Assembly: GCA_023053685.1 (NCBI GenBank)
Contig: JALIGW010000004.1
Location: 81,537,797-81,601,796 of the forward strand
DNA: 64,000 bases
From: Diadophis punctatus similis
Taxonomy: Eukaryota; Chordata; Lepidosauria; Squamata; Dipsadidae
Direction: 5' to 3'
A program made the position numbers and the translations under genes. Of this stretch, positions 58,130 through 64,000 are shown piece after piece (the stretch's first letter is position 1; each line of letters opens with the position of its first letter). Under the pieces are notes generated by a model that had not been told where the DNA came from, ran no database searches, and saw only the letters and a list, made by a program, of their open reading frames with translations.

Positions 58130-58519
58130 TATACACGGCAACAGCGCCCCCTCTGGCAGAACAGCTCGTGCTGGAGTTAAAACCGCCGAGGGCGAAAAAA
58201 GGGCGCGAGGAGGAAAGGCGGAGTCCGATCACAGACCATAGAGGCGGAGGAAGGTATAGAAGGGCTTTCATTTCCGAGCTTCCCGTTGTTGTTTTTTTCT
58301 TTTTCTTCCAGGAAGCCAAAGGGGCGGGACCCCGCATAGAGCCGGGAAGCGGCGTTCTCATTGGCCAGGGTTTGCCGACGTCGCGGCGTTCCATTCGACG
58401 AGGCACTTCGGTTCCGAGCGTCCCCGCGGCCGCCCGCTCGGCTCTTCGGCTCGACGCCCGACCGGATCCGAAGCTGCCGCCGCCGCTGTCGCTACTGCTG
58501 CGGAGATGCGGCGGGGAAG
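58130..58519 (+). promoter_or_regulatory. CpG-island promoter and first exon of an unidentified plus-strand gene
   Basis: The only clear CpG island in the window. It holds a GC box (ggggcggg, 58321-58328), an inverted CCAAT box (attgg, 58360-58364) and cgacgtcgc (58378-58386). The first exon appears to end aag|gtgagc at 58519/58520, with an ATG at 58506 (M-R-R-G-). Whether that ATG is used is uncertain. Orientation is divergent from LAMB4. I cannot name the gene. Confidence 0.6.
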
Positions 58520-58619
58520 GTGAGCCCTCCGACCTCGGTCCCCTCTTCCCGGTGTGGGGTGTCTTTGTTGTGGGGTGGGGGTAGTCGTCTCGACCCCCCC
58601 CCCTTTCCCGGGTCCGCTT

Positions 58620-59110
58620 TGGCGCACGTGACCCCGCCAGCCTTCCCTCTTTTTGTCTGCGCTGCACGTGTGAATGTTGTACACGGGAAAAGAAAGCGGG
58701 GATTTTTTTTTTTTGCCCTCCTGCTTTTGAAGCGGAGTTTGAACCCTGCGGGGCAAGAGAACGGAGAAGTGGCATGCCAAATGAAAGTCATTGAAGTCAT
58801 TGAAAGTCATTTTTTTTAACCCGTCGGGGTTTTGAACCTGTGCCTGGGGCTACGTGGGAATGTGGTGCAGGTAGGGCAGGGTGCCAGAGGGGCTCGGGTT
58901 TTTGCACCTTGGAAGACCCGGGAGAGGGGGTTGCAAACAGTTGCAATTGGTGCTTGGGCTGGTTAATTTTTTCTGTAGGACCTGTCAAGTTAAATCACCC
59001 TTTTTAATTAGATTTATATTTTGTGTATGTGTGTGTTTGGGCAGCGGGATCTATGCTTGCGGCTTGTTTGTATTTCCTCTTTCACTAAGGCTTTGTTCCT
59101 TAATAAATTG
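58620..59110. other. Putative first intron, nothing recognised
   Basis: GC-moderate sequence downstream of the CpG island; no second exon was seen up to 64000. Confidence 0.4.
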
Positions 59111-59114
59111 GGTT

Positions 59115-60270
59115 AGGGAGCGGTCCTTGGTGCTCTCTGAGCTTGCTTGTTTTCTTTGCAGACATTGTGTGACCCAACTAGGTAACATCATCAGTGCTTG
59201 GAGGGAGGGTGGTTTGCGGAGTGGAGGAGGAAGAGGAGGAGAGGGGACCTTGGAGGTCGTTGGTGCTCTCTGAGCTTGCTTGTTTTCTTTGCAGACGTTG
59301 CGTGACCCAACTAGGTAACATCATCAATGCTAAGAGGGAGGGTGGTTTGCAGAGTGGAGGAGGAAGAGGAGGAGAGGGGATCTTGGAGGTCGTTGGTGCT
59401 CTCTGACCTTGCTTGTTTTCTTTGCAGACGTTGTGTGACCCAACTAGGTAACATCATCAGTGCTGGGAGAGAGGGTGGTTTGTGGAGTGGAGGAGGAGAG
59501 GGGACTTTGGAGGTCATTGGTGCTCTCTGAGCTTGCTTGTTTTCTTTGCAGACGTTGCATGACCCAACTAGGTAACATCATCAGTGCTAGAAGGCAGTGG
59601 GGTTTGTGGAGTGGAAGAGAAGGAGAAGGGGACTGTAGGGTCCTTAGTGCTCTCTGTGCTTGGTGGTTTGCTTGCAGACGTTGCATGAACCAACTAGGTA
59701 ACATCATCAGTGCTAGTAAGGAGTGCTGTTTGCTCTTGGTTTATATTCTGGTGTCTTGCCTGTCAGTGTTGGTAGGGGGTTGTCTTAGTGATTCTTTGGT
59801 TTGGTTGTTTACTGATGGCTCTTTGGCAGTTTCTTGATTGGGGTATTGCTTACTTGATGGTTGGTCTGATGTTAACCTTGGAGTTAATCTATGCTGATCT
59901 GGGTGCTGATTCCTGGTGGAGAGGGGCTGGAGTCTTTTTATTCTGTTTTTAGCTGGTTGATTGTCTCTTTTGCATAGTCTTTAGATGTTGTTAATGGTTG
60001 ATTTGTCAGAGTGCCAGGCTTCTAGGAATTCCCTGGCCTTTAACTCCAAGATTAACTTCAGACCAACAATCAAGTAAACAATGCCCCAATCAGGAAACTG
60101 CCAAAGAGCCATCAGTAAACAGCCCAACCAAAGAATCTCTAAGACCGCCCCCAGAATATAAACTGACACAAACCCCACCGTACTAGCACTGATGATGTTA
60201 CCTAGTTGGGTCATGAAACGTCTGCAAGAAAACTACCAAGCTTAGAGAGCACCAAGGACCCCTCATGTCA
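59115..60270. repeat. Long foldback element with tandemly repeated left arm
   Basis: Four to five units of about 125 bp (ggtgctctctgagcttgctt, caactaggtaacatcatcag) at 59115-59700. Then an inverted repeat of about 250 bp per arm (59637-59893 against 60027-60270) around a short loop. Dispersed relatives at 3360-4260, 4603-4680, 31775-32790 and 57765. Confidence 0.85.
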
Positions 60271-60329
60271 AGGCTGAGCTACCAATATTCCCCTTTAAAA
60301 TAGTTAGTAGAAAGCTTTCTGAGTTAGTA

Positions 60330-60715
60330 CAGGTAGTCCTCGACTTATGACCACAATTGAGTCCAAAATTTATGCCGTTAAGTGAGACATCTGTGAAGTG
60401 CGTTTTGCCCCATTTTATGACTTTTCTTGCCACCGTTGCTAAGTGAATCAGTGCCGGTTAGTAAGCCAGTGGTTAAGCGAATCTGGCTTCCCCGCTGTCT
60501 TCTCCGATCAGAAGGTCGCAAAAGGGGATTAAATTACACCATCGCAACCGTCATAAATGTGAACCAGTTGCCAAGCGTCCGAATTTTGATCGCGGGACCA
60601 CGGGGGGATGCTGCGATGGTCGTAAGTGTGAAAAACAGTCATATGTCACTTTTGCCAGTGCCGTTGTAACTTGAAACGGTCACTAAACGAACCGTTGAAA
60701 GTCGAGGAATACCTG
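60330..60715 (+). mobile_element. TA-target MITE (CAGGTAGTCCTCGACTTA family)
   Basis: CAGGTAGTCCTCGACTTA start after TA; end gaggaatacctg. Confidence 0.87.
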
Positions 60716-60992
60716 CAGGGACTAAATCTCAGTGGGGTTAATTGAGCAGCTCGGAATTGATTGAAATGTTGTTGCTTTTGAGTAAAAGTTGTGGGTTTGA
60801 TTTGAAGGAGAGCTGAGATTTTTTTTTCAACCTCCCACCGCCCAAACAGCCTTAAATCGGTTTGCATTTTGACATCTGTCAATTGCAAAAAAAAAAACTT
60901 TTTTTTTCTCTCCACGTTGACTGTCGTTGCAGTAACACCATTCTCATGATTGCTAGGGAAATTAACAGTTGGTGTGCAATTTGGCAGATGTA

Positions 60993-61477
60993 CCGTATTT
61001 TTCGGAGTATAAGAGGCACCGGAGTATAAGACGCACCTTAGTTTTTGGGGAGGAAAATAGGGGAAAACAATCTGCCTACCAGGTATTCATCTGGCTAGCA
61101 TCCTTAGTCTGGTCAGCTTCAGCACATTATTTTATCCCCTGGTTAGGACTTAAAAAAACCTTCTTCTGAGAGAGTAACAATGAAAGAGCCTGCAAGCCAG
61201 TAAGAGCTGGGAAGATTGTTAGCACATGGTTAGGGCTAGAAAAAAACTTATTCGGAGCAAGTAGAGCAATGAAATAAACCCTGCAAAGACTTAGGGCTGG
61301 AAAAACATTCTTTGGAGAAAGTAACAATGAAAAAGCCTGCAAGGTAAGAGCTGGGAAGATCTGTTAGCACCTAGTTAGGGCTGGAAAAAAAAGCTACATT
61401 CGAAGTATAAGACGCACCCAAATTTTCAGCCACTTTTAGGGAGGAAAAAGGTGCGTCTTATACTCCAAAAAATACGG
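60993..61477. mobile_element. Tc1/mariner-like MITE (CCGTATTTTTC family)
   Basis: Ends CCGTATTTTTCGGAGTATAA and CTCCAAAAAATACGG; TA at 60991-92 and 61478-79. Confidence 0.92.
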
Positions 61478-61851
61478 TAGTTGTGTTTGTGTGAGGCTTC
61501 TTCTGCGGACAAGGAGAGCTCAGTGGTGTGATAACATTTTGATCGGTAGCATTGTGTGAACTTTTGGTGCAGAAGCACCCCAAAATCTTATAATGATGAT
61601 ACGATAGGAAAAGGATGTTAAGAGTCTGCAGCTCATAATGTACCGGTAGTTGCTTATTACCATGGAAATTTATACTCTTCTCCGCGATGCTTTTAAAGGC
61701 TATTTTCTTTCAGTTGTGGTTGTGATTTGACAGTAGGAAAGCTGACACATTTCCCCAAATAGCTCTTGGCAAATGTAATAAGATGAGATAACCTTTATCG
61801 GCACTTTTTTCTCTGGACACACTGACACACATTAAAAAATGAAATTCTTTT

Positions 61852-61965
<114 letters not shown>

Positions 61966-62101
61966 CAGTGTTTCCCAACCTTGGCAACTTGAAGATGTCT
62001 GGACTTCAACTCCCAGAATTCCCCAGCCAGCAAATGCTGGCTGGGGAATTCTGGGAGTTGAAGTCCAGACATCTTCAAGTTGCCAAGGTTGGGAAACACT
62101 G
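61966..62101. mobile_element. Palindromic hAT-type MITE, second copy
   Basis: 136 bp, nearly identical to 16080-16215. TSD tgatagat is perfect (61958-61965, 62102-62109), within GATA repeats. Confidence 0.96.
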
Positions 62102-62135
62102 TGATAGATAGATAGATGATAGATAGATAGATGAT

Positions 62136-62141
<6 letters not shown>

Positions 62142-62193
<52 letters not shown>
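62142..62193. repeat. (GA)n microsatellite
   Basis: About 26 GA units. Confidence 0.96.
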
Positions 62194-62196
<3 letters not shown>

Positions 62197-62447
62197 CCCC
62201 GAAAATAAGCCCTCCCCCCAAAAATAAGCCCTCCCCGAAAATATTTAAACGCATGCGCAGCCGGTCCCCGCCCTTTCCTCTGGTTAGGGTTAGGGAGACA
62301 GAGCTGGAAATCAGGTAAGACGGCAAGAGGAGCTCCGTCTTGCTCCACCTACCCCAAAATAATAAGACCTCCCAAAAATAAGGCCAAGCGCTTATATCGG
62401 GGTTCAAAAAAATATAAGACAGGGTCTTATTTTCGGGGAAACACGGT
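62194..62447. mobile_element. TA-flanked MITE (CCCCGAAAATAAG family)
   Basis: Left end ttccccgaaaataagccc (twice), right end cttattttcggggaaacacg before TA. A second, shorter copy is at 63551-63688. Confidence 0.75.
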
Positions 62448-62451
62448 ATAT

Positions 62452-62822
62452 ATATTCCTCGAGTTACGACCCTAATTGAGCCCAAAATGTATGCTGCTAA
62501 GTGAAACGTTTGTTAAGTGAGTTTTGGGCCATTTTACGACTTTTCTTGTCACCGTTGTTAAGTGAATCATTGCATTTGTTAAGTTGGTCACGTGGTTAAG
62601 TGAATCCGGCTTCCCCAGATTGACTTTGCTTGTCAGAAGGTCGCAAAAGGGGATCACGTGACTCCAGGACACGGCAACCGTCATGAGTACATGCCAGTTG
62701 CCAAGCATCTGAATTCTGATCACATGATCATGGGGGAGGCTGCAATGGTCATACGTGTGAAAAACGGTCGTAAGTCATGTAACTTTGAATGGTCACTAAA
62801 TGGACTTGTAAGTCGAAGAATA
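62452..62822 (+). mobile_element. TA-target MITE, decayed ends
   Basis: cctcgagttacgaccctaat to aagtcgaagaata, same family as 60330. Confidence 0.8.
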
Positions 62823-62837
62823 TACATATATCTATAC

Positions 62838-63688
<851 letters not shown>

Positions 63689-63712
63689 ATATATCTACAT
63701 ATGTATGTATAC

Positions 63713-63716
<4 letters not shown>

Positions 63717-63782
<66 letters not shown>

Positions 63783-63917
63783 GTCTCTCTGTCTCTCTCT
63801 CTTCCTCTCTCTCTCTTCCTCTCTCTGTCTCTCTCTCTGTCTCTCTCTCTCTCTCTTCCTCTCTCTCTCTCTGTCTCTCTCTCTCTTCCTCTCTCTGTCT
63901 CTCTGTCTCTCTCTGTC

Positions 63918-63950
<33 letters not shown>

Positions 63951-64000
63951 TCCTCTCTCTTCCTCTCTCTCTGTCTCTCTCTGTCTCTCTGTTTCTTTCT
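63717..64000. repeat. (CT)n-rich array to the window edge
   Basis: CT with interspersed CTGT and TTCC; continues past the window. Confidence 0.96.

Noticed and set aside
58125..58819. Long GC-rich open frames over the CpG island as a protein
   Set aside because: Overlapping frames on both strands reflect GC content; the donor at 58520 interrupts them.

Overview
This window is vertebrate nuclear DNA, almost certainly from a squamate reptile and most likely a snake. The evidence is a multi-exon laminin gene with GT-AG introns, a Sauria-type SINE, CR1, L2-like and L1 LINE fragments, many hAT-type and TA-flanked miniature transposons, and very long AATAG/ATTCT pentanucleotide and GATA/GACA tetranucleotide arrays.

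The one clear protein gene is LAMB4 (laminin subunit beta-4) on the minus strand. I could place 21 coding exons from 45575 down to 357. Their splice phases join without a break into about 1,054 codons. They run from the start of the laminin N-terminal (LN) domain, through the first block of LE (EGF-like) modules and domain IV, to about the tenth LE module. The signal-peptide exon was not found; it must lie above 45,576. The 3' part (remaining LE modules and coiled coil) lies beyond position 1. No exon has an internal stop, so the gene looks intact. A 132-bp exon (17809-17940) encodes 44 residues that I do not recall in mammalian LAMB4.

At 58.1-58.6 kb there is a CpG-rich promoter-like region with a GC box, an inverted CCAAT box and a short first exon on the plus strand (ATG at 58506, donor at 58520). 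It belongs to an upstream, divergently transcribed gene that I cannot name.

Everything else is intron or intergenic repeat. 0.4-8.2 kb: LAMB4 3'-most exons, CR1, hAT MITEs, a minisatellite and an interrupted Sauria SINE. 8.8-17.6 kb: L1 fragment, nested MITEs, pentanucleotide arrays, a three-deep hAT nest and an LTR-like block. 18-27 kb: six exons, several hAT MITEs and the standout feature, a hAT-like MITE (23207-25574) whose internal 41-bp unit has expanded to about 54 copies. 27-40 kb: exons of LE1-LE2 and the LN domain among nested repeats. 41.4-43.7 kb: a composite array built from CR1 3' ends and AATAG-type pentamers. 45.9-46.6 kb: a pure purine block. 50-55 kb: polypyrimidine and GATA/GGAT/GGTT arrays, then a nearly open L2-like reverse transcriptase. 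59-64 kb: a foldback element with tandem arms, MITEs and CTAT/CT arrays.

Repeat coordinates marked approximate were judged by eye. Those with a stated target-site duplication (TSD) are exact to within a base or two.
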